Origin: Desmodesmus armatus
Taxonomy: Eukaryota > Chlorophyta > Chlorophyceae > Sphaeropleales > Scenedesmaceae
Reading direction: 5' to 3'
DNA length: 64,000 nt
Assembly: GCA_007449985.2 (NCBI GenBank)
Contig: VIIQ02000231.1
Span: forward strand, 1-64,000
Made by a program: the position numbers and the translations under genes. Below are positions 44,313-56,150 of the stretch, piece by piece. The notes beneath the pieces are model-generated. The model was not told where the DNA came from, made no database searches, and worked only from the letters and a program-made list of their open reading frames with translations. The stretch's first letter is position 1, and every line of letters begins with the position of its first letter.

Positions 44313-47300
44313 ATGCAAGCTCCCAGCCTCCTGCATGGGGGAGCAGGCCAGGCGTCAGTTTCACTTCCTGCAGTTAGGCTGCTACCTGCTGCAGCAGTCA
44401 GGGCAGGCCGTCTACGGCACCACAAAGCGTCAAGCAGGCACTTTGAACAATCATCAGCCGTTCCAACATTGCAGCAGCTGCCAGGAGCAAGCCAGGCCGG
44501 TGCCAAGGTGGTCCCAAGGGGCGATAGTTGGGTGTGCCGTGTTGCAGCTGATGCATCAGGTACGCAGGTCCCCAGCAGGTTCCTCAGCCCTTGCAGCACA
44601 ACTATGTTACAGCTTGTTCGGTCAGATATTGTGTTCTGCCCTTATTCTTGGGGGTGTAAGCAGTGTGTGCATGGAGCAGCTGATCATCCACCATCTGGCC
44701 CAGTGCGACGCGAAGTAGAAGAAAGTGGATGCATGCGCCAGCTACAAAGCACATGCACAGGCCTCTGTCATAGTGTGCTGGCAGTTTCGTACGTCACCCT
44801 GACACCTTGACACGCCTTTGGCTGCATGCCACACTGCAATTCCTGCACTGCAGCTGGGGCTGGCGATGAGTCTCGCAGCAACGTGCTGGCCTTGGCAGGA
44901 TTGGGCCTGCTCATAGCCACTTGGTACATGGCAAACATCTACTTCAACATGTGAGGGCCCCTCCAAATTAGCATATCAGGAACAGTGCTAGGAGCAACTT
45001 GCTGTTGAACAGCAGCAGGCACATGTCTAAGCAACTGCTGCAGTGGCATCAGCACATTTCACATGCGTTGCGCAAGGCAGCTGAGAACACCTGGCTGCAG
45101 TGCTTCCGCAGCAGCAGATGTAAATTCAGCCCTCTGGTCAGTCGTGCCTCCCCTCTTCAATGTCGCGTCCAGTACTGATGAGCACGCGCATGTTGATTTG
45201 CAATCTGGTTTGCTTTCCTGTGCAGCTACAACAAGACGCTACTCAAGGCCTTCCCCCACCCGCTCACAATAACCAACATTCAGGTTCGCTTGGGTAGCCT
45301 ACCAAGCCAGAGTGCTGCAGGGCTATGCCTGCGTTATCATGCTCTTGCAGCCGTATGTGCGCTGCGCTGCTGGCTGCACGTTGTCAGGTCATATGTTTGA
45401 CATGAGCCCCAGAACAACCAGCCCTGCTTGATTCACCTGGCAGCCTGTCCCGTGTCGTGCTGTGACGAACCTGTCCTGTGTTCTACTGTGTGTCCTTTCC
45501 CTGCCGTAGTTCCTTATTGGCAGTGTGCTGTCTGTCATCCTGTGGCTCTCTGGAGCTGTCAAGGCACCTAAGCTGGATGCGCAGACGGTGCGTACGTCCA
45601 GCTAGCCAATATCAGCCGTGGTATGTAGCAGTGGCACTGCCTGCTATGTAACAGTGGTACATAGTAGCGGCACTGCCTGCTACCGTGGTACGACGCAATC
45701 GCTGAGGCGGCCGTTGCTGTACGATGATGTCTCAATGCATGCCAGTGTCTTGAACCGTCCCGTGCACTGTGTCACTGGTTCCTGCAGATCAAGTCCATCT
45801 ACCCGCTGGCCATAATCCATGTGGTGGGCAATGTGCTGACCAATGTCAGTCTGGGCAAAGTGGCGGTGTCCTTCACGCACACAGTCAAGGTGAGGCGCGG
45901 TCTGCTATACAGTAACAGTATTTGGCATGGCTGAGCCGTGCAACCGCAAGGGAGCCAGAGGCTCATGGGGGATACCCACTGGGACTGAACAGCCGGCTTG
46001 CTGGTGATGCGACTAGCTGAGCGAGGTCCTGGGCGTGCTGTCAAGTGCCGACTTGCCATTTTGATTGGGCCAGTGTTATGGGGCCCAGCGTCTGGATGGA
46101 CGCCGTTGGTAATCCTGCCGCACTATGCTAGCTTGACCTGCAGTGGGGACAGTGGGGAGATCAGCAGCCAGTCGTTGCTGACAGCGCGAAAGTGCCAATC
46201 TCAACTGCATGCATCCTTATCTGCCGGGCTGTTTTGGTGGACACTACGCTTGCATCACTGCACAGCCAACTCATGCCTGCAGGTGCAGACCACACACCAC
46301 CGCTGTTGCCATTGTTCTTGCCTGCCCCCGTTGAATAGTGGAGTGCCAAGCAGCAGCTTGCACACTTTGTCTAACACTTGCATCCTGCGCTGCTGCTGCT
46401 GCTTCTGCTACCGCGGCTGCTGTTTTTCAGGCCATGGAGCCTCTGTTCTCGGTGATGTTCAGTGCCATCTTCCTGGGAGATATCCCCGCACTTCCTGTGC
46501 TGCTGACACTGCTGCCCATTGTTGGTGGTGTCATCATGGCCAGCCTAGCTGAGGTCACCTTCAACTGGACCGGCTTCTTGGCAGCCCTGTTCAGCAACAT
46601 CACCTTCCAGAGTAGGAACGTCCTCAGCAAAAAGTTCATGATCAGCAAGGTGAGTGGTGTGCTGATCGGATGTGGGGCCAGCCTGCGCCTATTCAGTTGA
46701 ACTTGTGCGGTGGCAGATGTGGATGCAGGCGCTGCGCATGAGCATGTATGGGTGCATGCTCAAGTTTGTTTGGGGTGCTGGTTTGTGGGAGTTTCATTGC
46801 AGTCATGCGCGGTGCTGTGTGAATAGCAAGGCATAGTGGTGCCGGCATCAACCTTGGAGGCCTAGGTGTGGCATGCGCTATGACGTGCATTGCTTCAAGA
46901 CTGTCTGCGCTGTTTTACGGCCCTTCTGTTCTGTTGTGGCCGCCAGTTCAGACTGCAAGCACACGACGACCTCATGCAGCATGAGCCCACCAGGCGTATG
47001 GCACATGTTGTTCTGTTCTGCAGGGGGCCCTTGACAACATCAACCTGTTCCAGGTCATCACGATCATGGCCTTCTTCATGCTGCTGCCTGTCAGCATAGC
47101 ATTGGAGGGACTGCCGGCACTGCCAGCCAACCTTGCAGCTGCGGTGAGTGTTGATTCCAGTTCAGGGGCTGTCTCTGTGCCAGCAGCATGGCCGTGCCAG
47201 TACCAACAGAGCTGGAAGGGGCATGTGGCGGATGCAGCTACAACAGTCTACAAGCACCACACAGCAATGCTGTGGCTGGCAGCCGGATGAATCTTTTTGC

Positions 47301-47739
47301 AGCCAGGCATTGTGCTGCACACCGCAGTAGCCATGAAAGCCTGCATGCAGGAGCTTTTACTGCGGGATTCATGCACCAGGTTCAGCAGTTGATTATGAGA
47401 GCTGTCGTCACATCCTTTGCTTTGTCCTTCTCTGTCATGCAGGGCTTTGACAGCACATCGCAGGCCGACCTGGCACGCCGCCTGCTGTCAGCGGGCGTGT
47501 GCTTCCACGCCTACCAGCAGCTCTCCTACATGATCCTGTCTCGTGTTGCCCCTGTGACGCACAGCATCTGCAACAGTGTGAAGCGTGTGGTGGTGATCGT
47601 TGCAAGCGTGATTGCGTTCAATCACCCACTGTCCACACAGAACGCCATCGGCACGGGTATTGCCCTGTTTGGTGTGTTCCTGTACTCCCAAGCCAAGCGG
47701 ACCTACAAGGGGAACCTCAAGGTGAAGTGGGGCTCTTGA
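44313..47739 (+). CDS. Plastid phosphoenolpyruvate/triose-phosphate:phosphate translocator
   Basis: Eight exons: 44313-44559, 44854-44950, 45226-45283, 45510-45587, 45788-45889, 46431-46649, 47024-47143 and 47443-47739; total 1218 nt, 405 aa. The protein exchanges phosphorylated C3 compounds for phosphate across the inner plastid envelope. The first ~80 residues ([20 protein letters not shown] onward, Arg/Ser/Ala-rich) form a chloroplast transit peptide. The carrier follows: [66 protein letters not shown] and [19 protein letters not shown], whose adjacent Lys-Arg belongs to the substrate site of this family. About eight to ten hydrophobic segments are visible. [12 protein letters not shown] and NIYFN favour the PEP translocator branch, but TPT cannot be excluded. 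No frame damage was seen. Confidence 0.93.
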
Positions 47740-49401
47740 GCACCTGCGTATGTCTCTGATCAAAGCACGCAGTCATGGTGCAGCCTGGTGCAGGATGAAG
47801 GAGGTGTGTGTCAGCATCACTGCTCCTTTGAGCAGTCTGGCGGACCCATCAGCCTGAAGTGGTTGTGCCTATTGCGGATGTGGTGGTGACGCGAGTGGGG
47901 ATATTCTGTGTTGCGTGGAATGCTGTGGCGTGGTGACTGTGTCATCTGTATGGCACTGGGTATCAGCTGGGCTGCGCCCTGCAAGCTTGAGCGTGTGTGT
48001 GAGTGTCGCTGCTGCCATTGGCTGGGTGGTATTGTCTGTCCCAGTGCTGGCTGGTCCCACCTTTGTGGGCGGTGCCTTTACTGCGCGAGTCAGTGGCTAC
48101 CTATGTGGTGGTTGAGTGTGGTGGGTGATGGCTGCAGCTTTTGTGAGGTAGGTCGTATGTGTGGACTGGCAGCAGCAGGAAGTGCTGCTGCCAGTCCACA
48201 CTCCCTATATGGCTATTGACAGTATGGGTTGTAGGGTATCTGCAGCAGCCTTCTTCATCTGTGTCTAAGCTGGTCATGTGGTTTGTGTGCTTTTGTGCTG
48301 TCTTCCCATTGTGTGCAGTTATGGGTGTGTGCTGTTACTTGTGTGCTGGCAGCAGAACAGCTGCTGCCGCATGCGGATTCGTGTGCTGCATTTCAGCACA
48401 ACAGATGCGGCGCTCAGTAGTGTCTGAGTGCTTCTTGGTGCTGATTGGCACGTGGCAACCGTTTTCTGCTGTTGCTGCGGGCTGTTTGGTATTGCTGCGT
48501 GACATCTACGTGCAGCGGTTGGTAGTGGCCTTCTGGAGGGATCTTGCCAGGATGGGCAGGGTTGCCGTTTGCTGACACCCGGCATCTGTGAACACATCAG
48601 ATGTTGCATGCATAGACCCAATTGCCGAGATATTCTTACATTGTGTTTGTAGCCCAGTTTTTGGCTGCCATATGGTAGCTGTTCTTTAGCTGGCTGGGAC
48701 AGCACTGCAATGTGCTGTTGATGCCATACATGCCAGGCTGATTTGGCATGTAGGGTGTATTGTCCACCAAGCCATGCTGCAGTGGCTTTTGCCTCTGCTG
48801 TGGCATTTTGAGTGTGCATATTTGCATACCACCTGCACACAGGTCTTTCAGATATACACCTTGTCCCTGGGTTTGGCTTTGAGGGAGCATGTGCAGAAGC
48901 CTCGGGTATTGCTGAGCACCAGCTGCAATAGTGCAGAGGGAGCTGCATTGCTGTGTGCTTTGCTTAGCTCATGTTGCAGTATTGTGTCCAGCAATGGGTG
49001 GTTGGTGGTGGAATTGTCCTCTTTGACGGTGGCCTGCAGCAGCCTACTGCACTGCACCCACACCCCCAGTGACTGGGGTCGTCAAGAGATTTTCTGGCGG
49101 GGGCATGTTGCTGTGCTCATGACTAGCTGCTTGCTTGCCACAGTGGCTCACTAGCTTGCGTTGTGGAGGTCCTCTCAGACTCTCAGAGTCTGCCATCACC
49201 ACCTGGTGAGCCTGGCCTTGCTGCCGAATTACTGCAGTTGCTGCTGCTGCTGCATCGTGCTTCAAGTGCACTTGGGAACGGGTTTGATGATGGCCCGTGA
49301 ACACTTGCAACAAGCAATTGTAACCCTTTTACTGTGGAAGTGCTATGGCATGGCTTCAGTGCTGACTGACCCAGTTGCCAACTGGCAGTTGGCTCAGCCA
49401 T
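47740..49401. other. Gap of 1.7 kb without a recognised gene
   Basis: 3' flank of the phosphate translocator. It contains a perfect short hairpin at 48159-48201. No exon with family resemblance was found. Confidence 0.4.
48159..48201. repeat. Perfect 19-bp hairpin with 5-base loop
   Basis: GTGTGGACTGGCAGCAGCA (48159-48177) is followed by the loop GGAAG and its exact complement (48183-48201). It lies about 420 bp downstream of the translocator stop codon. It could fold in either transcript direction. Confidence 0.85.
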
Positions 49402-50273
49402 CATGGCTGACCACAGCTGGCACTCCAGTTTGATTGTAAGCTAAGTAGAAGCCATTAGCAAACATTTGGCAGTGCATGGCGCCCGTCACTGGCGGTCCCA
49501 CTGCTAATAACAAGGGCTGTTAGTAAATACCGTTAGGCTCAATTTCGGGTACATATCTCCGGCCCAAGCAGACCCACTTCATTGCTCGGGTGCTTCTGCG
49601 TCATGGGGCCATTCCAAATGCTCCGCAGCAGTCACTTTCACTCGCTGTCCCTCCCTCTAGCAGGCGATGCTGAGGGTCGGGCCATGCAGCAGCAATCCTG
49701 CTTAGGCACTTCAGGGCAATAGCCGGAAACGACACGGGTGTGTGCAGTCCCTCGTGGACTCGTTAGAGGGGGTCCGGCCTTCGGGCTGGATCCTTCGGAA
49801 GGATGTCCTTCCCTCTAAAGCACCTTCAGGGCACAGCTGACCATCGAGTCTGCACCTGGAGCAGTGGGCATGCGAGGTCACCTCCTCCACTGTTCAACCG
49901 TCGTTGCTCGCGCACAGGGACTCCCTGTGGGCGATACGGTGTTCCCCTGTTGGAGTCCAGCCAGCAGCTGCCAGCACGGCTGGTAGCTGCATACACCAAC
50001 ATGTAGGGTGCGGGCCGTGACCCCTTGCATGTTTGGTGTAGGACTGTGACGATATCACACTGTGCTTGGCCCAGCCAAGTGCAGTGTGCATGTGTCTGAA
50101 TATGTGGCTTGGGGCCACATAGGCAGGGTGCTTGGCTGTGTGGCAACACATGGCAGCTTCTCTTTTGGGCTGGTATGGCTTACCTACCGAAGGCACATCG
50201 TGTGCCTTTGGGTGCTGGTCCGATTCCAGCACAGCCCGGTCTCTGACAACAACAGCAGCAGCTGCAAAGCCAA
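49402..50273 (+). repeat. Structured dispersed repeat, copy A
   Basis: The first of two copies in the same orientation; the other is 60981-61884. Over the central ~750 bp the copies differ by only a few percent, largely CpG transitions. It contains a chain of hairpins: 49763-49818 (TTAGAGGG/CCCTCTAA enclosing a stem capped by C-TTCG-G), 49964-49990 (12 bp, one G-U), 50056-50088 (14 bp, two G-U), 50102-50120 (7 bp), 50135-50154 (8 bp with a GCAA loop) and a tRNA-like fold at 50167-50237. It has no convincing protein-coding content. It could be a non-autonomous mobile element or a structured RNA gene and its copy. Confidence 0.8.
50167..50237 (+). tRNA. tRNA-like structure in repeat copy A
   Basis: A 7-bp acceptor-like stem (GGGCTGG with ACAGCCC, six pairs) is followed by TA at positions 8-9, a box-A-like TGGCTTA, a 5-bp anticodon-like stem (AGGCA/TGCCT) with a 7-base loop, and a T-arm GCTGG-TCCGATT-CCAGC. 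The T-arm overlaps a box-B-like GGTCCGATTCC. The D-arm does not fold canonically and position 33 is not T, so this is not a normal tRNA gene. It may be a tRNA-derived module. Confidence 0.35.
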
Positions 50274-53029
50274 CAACCCCTGGCCGAAGGCAGCATGGCC
50301 TCGGTGGTCCCTCTGACTAGCAGCACAACACTCGTGGCTTCAGCATTTGCTGTCACCCCAAGGTCTGTGTTGCACTGCTGCAGTTGGCGGTCCTTTCACA
50401 TGACAACCGCTGGGCCTGATACAACAGCCTGCAGCTCAACTACTGCACTTCTTACACACACATTCATTTCAAGCTAATTAAGAGCCAGAAGCGCAACAGC
50501 TGTGCTCACAATGTACACACAGCAACTGCTGCAGGGAAGGTAATGGGACAGGCCTGTTGGACCAGCATGACAGCTGCAACTGACGCCATTGCACCCATCA
50601 CCTGCAGTGTACCACCAGCAGCTGCACGAGATATCATTACGACGCTGCCGACACCAACTTGACATCCCACACTCCTGCTGCTGCTGCTGCTGCTGGCTGC
50701 TGTAACTGTCCATGCCGCGTCACCACCCGCGATGCTTAGCAACAGCAGAACACACCCATTGCTGTTTGGTACTGCGCAGTGGCACAGAAGAGTGCCTTGC
50801 TGCTGCGCCTTGCTGACTGTTACCCTACCAGTGCTGCAGCTGCCCAGTCTCTTACTTCAACAGTCAGGGTGGCTGTATGCTGGGCTGAGCCAGCTTGGCA
50901 TCCCTCGCATCCACCCCACTGCTACAGCTGCTGCTGCTGTAGCTCTCCATGTTGCGCCACTACCCGCGTATGCTCAGCACAGTAGAAAAGTACTGCGAAG
51001 TACTGCTGCTGCACTCTGCTGACTGTCACGCTGCCAGCGCTGCAGCTGCTCGCTCTACGTCAGGGTGGCTGCAAGTGAGGCTGAGCCGCAGAGCTATCGC
51101 AACACAAGCTGGTCACCAGGGGCCTGCACAGAATAAGGCAGCACCGCGGCATTGTGAGCACAGCCACAGCACTGTTACCCTGGCAGGTGCAGTGAGCAGA
51201 TACAGAGGGGCAACCCCCTTCTAGGCCGGCCGCAAAGGGGAGAGGGGACACAGGTGCTCGACATGCATCAGTCACTTTTACTGCTGAGATCCTGACCAGC
51301 TGTACAGCAGTCACTGAAAGCCTGGTGGTGCAGTGCCGTGCTGTGCCATCCGCCGGCACACCAAGTTTCTCAGTCATGGTACAGCAATGCACATCCCCTG
51401 CTGCCGCATCCACACCTACACATCGCCCAGGGTCACCTACCAGTTGCTGCTGCATCTGCCTCAGCTGCTGTGCATTGCTCCTCTTCCTCCCAATGTGAGC
51501 AGTATCACTCAGTACAGCAGCCAGCCAGACTGCTGCTGTTGCAACATGTGTTGCGCAAGATTAGCTACTGCGCTGGCGTTGAGCTGTCAGGTGCCATCCC
51601 GCTGCTGCCAGAGAGTATACTGTCTACGTAGTTGGCTTCGCTGCTGCTGTCAGCTCTGCAGGGCAGCTGTAGAGCCTGTGCTGCTTGCGCCTAGCTTGCA
51701 GGCACTCGTGCTGGCCTGGCCAGGCTGTCGAGTCTTGGAGGGACCGACAATCTGAGTGCAGCCTGCTGTGTGCACCACCTGCAACTGCTGACACAACACA
51801 GAACGGCAGACAAAGCCCTCGGCCTCAGATTATTACAGACCGCTGGGGACAGCAGACGAGTGTAAAGCAATGGATGCACCCTGGTGTTGGCTGCTTAGTC
51901 TGATTTCACACCATTCATGTGTGCGCTGAGGGGGTGGGGGTGGGGGGAGATGGGGCTAGTTTTACAGAACGACTGCCAGAATGTCCCACTGTGTCTTGGC
52001 TGATATTCAATAAGATTTTCTGTGAGGGACCTACCTGGGCCATCCGGAGGACGATCTCATTGCAAAGGAGCAGGGTGCTGGAGGGTACTGCAGCAACTGC
52101 AGCGCCAGCCTGTGCTTCCAGGGTGTCCTATCCATGCGCTGTTCCAAGCCAGTTCAGCCATAAGAGGCGGAAGAGACTTTGACAGGCCTGACACACACAT
52201 GTGCTGGCTGTGTCGCTGCTTTGCTTGGTACCAAGCCATCACAGGTCAGATCTGTGATCTTGACGATGGTCATGAGTATTTGCAGACTAAGACCTCAAGC
52301 AAAAATACAAACAAACGACAAATGCAAATGCTTATGTAACCCCACCAACAGAGGATACCAAGAGGCCTGTGCCCCAAGGCCTGAGGTTTTGTGTTGCAAA
52401 CAGTGATAGCCTGCCTCGAGTCTCATCTGCACCTTATGCAGCATTCATCTGTTCTTCAAACCTAGCTGTTCTTCAAACATAGCTTGACTGTGCAATCTCA
52501 TGTGTGCCGTGGGAACAGACTGTTCTGCACCCAGCCGAGCTGGCACAGCCAAGCACAGTGTCACCGCTGGAGAACAGGTGTGTCATATGTCATGCTTTGC
52601 TTTGATCTGGAGGCTGAAGCATGCCTAAAGGCAGTGCACCCTGTGCCAGTGCTGTGTGTAGCTCCACTTGCAGAAATGACAGCTGTGGAGCTGTCCAGGG
52701 GAGAGCAGCTTGTAGCTGAGATGGCTTGCGCCCTGCCTGGCACCAAGCTATGGTGGCCAGCCAGCAAATCTGCTAGATACAGCAGCAGCACAGCAAGACA
52801 CAACAGTGGTATGCTAGTCCCACATTCGCACAGGTGCCTGTGTGGTGGTGGTGTCTGACAGGCACTGGATGGATAATTCAGTTTGCAGGGGCAGACTCAA
52901 GACGGCGGGCCCACAGGATGATCTGCTCATTGTGGTTGTTGTTTTCATTGGCACTGCTTTGTCTGATTTCACTGTTGCCACACTGCCACAGAGAAGATGT
53001 TAATGCCTTCACACAGCATCACTGCATGC

Positions 53030-53045
53030 AGCAGCAATAGCAGCA

Positions 53046-53082
<37 letters not shown>

Positions 53083-53090
53083 CACAGCGG
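53030..53090. repeat. CAG/CAA tract
   Basis: An interrupted CAG array with CAA and TAG units; not within a recognised coding exon. Confidence 0.85.
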
Positions 53091-53718
53091 CTGGAGACAG
53101 CAAGGTCACACTGGGACTGCAGCTCAGCAAGGCCACTGGGTGCCAAGCACAGCAGGGGCTTGTGTTGGCCAGTATCTGCCAAGTGACACTCCTTCAATGC
53201 ACTTGATGTCAGTACAGGCGCTGCTGGGGGTGCTGCTTGTGAGTGGGCTGGGCAGCTGTGACTGCTGGCATAGGCAGCACAACAATCACCAGCAGCAGCA
53301 GTGTCGGAACGGACAGGCGTCATGACGAGGGGGTGTCATGTGTGCATGTTTTGGGGAGGGGTGCTGGCTAATGTCTGCCACCAAGTGCAAGCGTAACACC
53401 CCACAAGTCCTTGTATCCAGCTTGCAGTCCAAGGCTGTTATCAGACACCCTCACAACTGATGTCAGTGAAATTTCGAGATGTAGGGAGGAACATGGGGGT
53501 TGTGAGCATCGCATGTGTTGACAGGCGGTCAAGATGTGAATGACAACTGCGCCCTTGAACCCATGGCACCATGTAAAAACTTGCTTGATGCACCGACGCT
53601 CGTTGAAGGCAGCTTCTGCTGCCAATACAAACAAAAAAATACAATCAAAAAAGGGCCCTGGCTCAGCTGCAGCTTTGCCTGCTGGCTGGTTGGGAGCTCA
53701 GCACACCCCATCTTCGCA

Positions 53719-53825
53719 GGCTTGCATGTGAGAGGGGGTGGCAGGGAGTTTGCAGCCTGAGGCTTGCATGTGAGAGGGGGTGGCAGGGAGTTTGCAGGTT
53801 TGCATGGGAGAGGGGGTGGCAGGGA
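53719..53825. repeat. ~42-bp minisatellite, about 2.5 copies
   Basis: Units share GAGAGGGGGTGGCAGGGA. The second copy starts at about 53761 and the third, shortened, at about 53797. Confidence 0.9.
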
Positions 53826-54661
53826 CGGTGAGTGTCGGGGCAAGAAAATGGGTGCCAGAGGGTTTCTGTGGAAAAGGGGAGGGTGCCACATGTACTGGCC
53901 GCAAGTACGCTGCACACAGTCCCTTGCGCTGTACTGTAAGTATGCTGGTATAGGAGTGCACTTGCCAGCCTGTGCGTGGTATCACAAACACCTCAAGGGC
54001 AATGGCGCCGGAGACGGTCTTCTGGCCGAGGCTCAGGCTATGAGGGTACATCTGTCCCATCTCAATGAGTAATCTGGTGATTGTGTTTTTAACAGGCCTC
54101 GGGTGGGGCTCCTGAAGAGGGTGCAGGGCTCGGCCTGGTTGTGGAGGCAGGGATACAGTGCGGGGCTTCAGGCCAGTGGTGTTACCAGAAGCCTTATGCT
54201 GTGTGGCACCTTGCACTGGCAAGGACAGACAGCCACACAGTGACTCTGGGTATAAGTCCAGCCTGATTGCAGCACCACCCGTGTGTGCTGTTGATCGCTG
54301 TCCAAGGAATGGCAACTTGTCCCGTCCATCATCAGCCAAACAGCAGCTGCGGACAGGCAGGGATTGACAATGTGACGACAATAGATATCGCGCATTCTTG
54401 ATGACTGCGCGTACCTTTCGTGTACCCCGCAGCCGGTGCGCACATCGTCCCGACGTCGCGTCGCCGCGACCGCCAACTTCGGCCTGTGACGTGCGTGTGA
54501 CGCATTACTTTTGGATGTTGTGGATTGGCAACTTTGATGCTTGATTCTTTCTTCCTTAGCATAATCATAAACGAGCCCCTACAGCAATTGCGGTGCTCAC
54601 AATGGCTTTGGTCCCCAGCAATTACACACATACTGCTTCGCAGCAGCAGGAGGCAGGGTAG

Positions 54662-56150
54662 ACACGGCTTTTCGAGGATAAGCTATTCAAGGAAGCCTTT
54701 ACCCTCGTAAGCATCGCCAGTGCATTGACAGTGTTTGTTGTCGCTTGGGGTCAAGACATCAGCCGGGGTGCACACAACATCACCCTCTGCTGCGGAAGCA
54801 GCAGGCCATCTCAAGTGCCTGCTGCTGTGATCCCTGGATTGTTGTGCAGGGGTTGTGCCTGGTGGTGGCCGTGTTCATGGACACCGTGTACTACAAGAGA
54901 CACGTGGTGCCTCGCCTGCGTGAGTTTGCTTGTCTCCAGCCAGCATCTGACAAGGCATACGTGTTCATTGGGGTCCCTGCAAGACAACCAGCCTTCAGGC
55001 TTGAAGCCTGTTTGGCAGGGGGATCACACGCAAATACGGCACCATGCACTTGGAGTGCCGCACAGCGGCACTGTGACACAGCAGGATCGAGTGCAGCAGC
55101 AACCTTGACAGCAGCAGCGGTAGCAGCAGTGCGGGCAGCATCTACGTCATCAGTTGCTGCAGCACACTTGGGGTTCTGAGCAGGATGCCCTGCTGATGTT
55201 TTGAAAGAACCACCGAGGCTCAGTTCAGCTGTGGCTCCCCTCTGCCCTGCAGCATGCCAACAACCGCATTGCAACATGCAGCACCGTGAGAAGGCACAGT
55301 GCGCAAGACTTGTCAGAAATTGCCCATCCACCAGCCTGTTTGAACACCGTGTGACTGCTGCGGCAACAGCAGCTACACTGCGCATGCAGTTTATCCGGTA
55401 AGCGGCTTGCCAGTGCACACTGTCACATTGTATTTGTCCTTCCTTCCTTCCTTCGCCATCCCCTGTCTTCCTGCAGGCACCAAACTGGCAGCAGCTGTGC
55501 GCGAGAGGAACTTTGGCGAAGTCAAAACCATCATTCAGGAGTTTGGCAGCAGCAGTATCCTGCACCAGCAGCTCACTGCTGGCATGCCAGCCCTGCACCT
55601 GGCCATAGTGACTGGTGACACAGATGGGGTCGCTGACCTCTTGCAGGCGGGGGCAGACATTCACGGCATTGATGCACACGGCCTCAGCGCCATCAGCTAT
55701 GCAGTATGGCTGCAGGACAGGCGCATGCTGGATGTCCTGATGCAGAGGTGGAAGGACTTAGACATGCACAGCCCCCTGATCATGCGCTCAGAGCAGCTGC
55801 AGCACCTGCAGGACCTGCAGCTGGCAGGGTGGCCGGTGGTGGTTGGCTCTGTGCCTCTGCCAGACCACCAGCAGCAGCAGCAGCAGGACGGGCAGGACGC
55901 AGATGTGCAGTTGCCAGCATACTTAGACATGCACTATGATGCAGAGTATGTGGTGGTGAATGAGGCCACTACGGAGGCTCTGCATTGGGTGCAGCCACCT
56001 GGTATGGCAGTAGCAGCTGCTGTTGTGCAGTTCCGCAATGTGCGCCGCATCCTGCTGCCCTTTGGCTTTGTGCTGGCACTTTATTACTCATGGGCAGGTC
56101 GCCTGACATTTAGGTACGGCAGCGGCCCGTATGATGTCTACCACCTGTAA
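54662..56150 (+). CDS. Ankyrin-repeat protein with membrane segments
   Basis: Exons 54662-54706, 54850-54919 and 55477-56150 (TAA) join in frame for 263 codons; the 5' end is open, so further exons upstream are likely. The second exon encodes a hydrophobic stretch (GLCLVVAVFMDTVYY) followed by basic residues. The third holds about two ankyrin units (MPALHLAIVTGDTDGVADLL, then GADIHGIDAHGLSAISYAV), which mediate protein contacts. A Gln-rich linker (DHQQQQQQDGQD) follows, then a second hydrophobic segment (ILLPFGFVLALYYSWAG) near the C-terminus. No specific family was recognised. The stop codon lies within TGTAA (56146-56150). Confidence 0.7.

Larger units (their letters stand above)
50274..54661. 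other. Long gap, no recognised gene
   Basis: No exon of a known family was found in more than 4 kb on either strand. CTG-rich patches occur around 50670-51060. A CAG/CAA tract lies at 53030-53090 and a 42-bp tandem repeat at 53719-53825. Unrecognised or non-coding transcripts cannot be excluded. Confidence 0.4.

Noticed and set aside
49894..50232. 112-codon minus-strand frame present in both structured repeats
   Set aside because: It starts within the tRNA-like module and covers the hairpins antisense. Its near identity in both copies simply reflects the repeats' overall similarity.
53719..53825. CRISPR-like regular repeats
   Set aside because: The units are directly tandem with no spacers, and the genome is eukaryotic.
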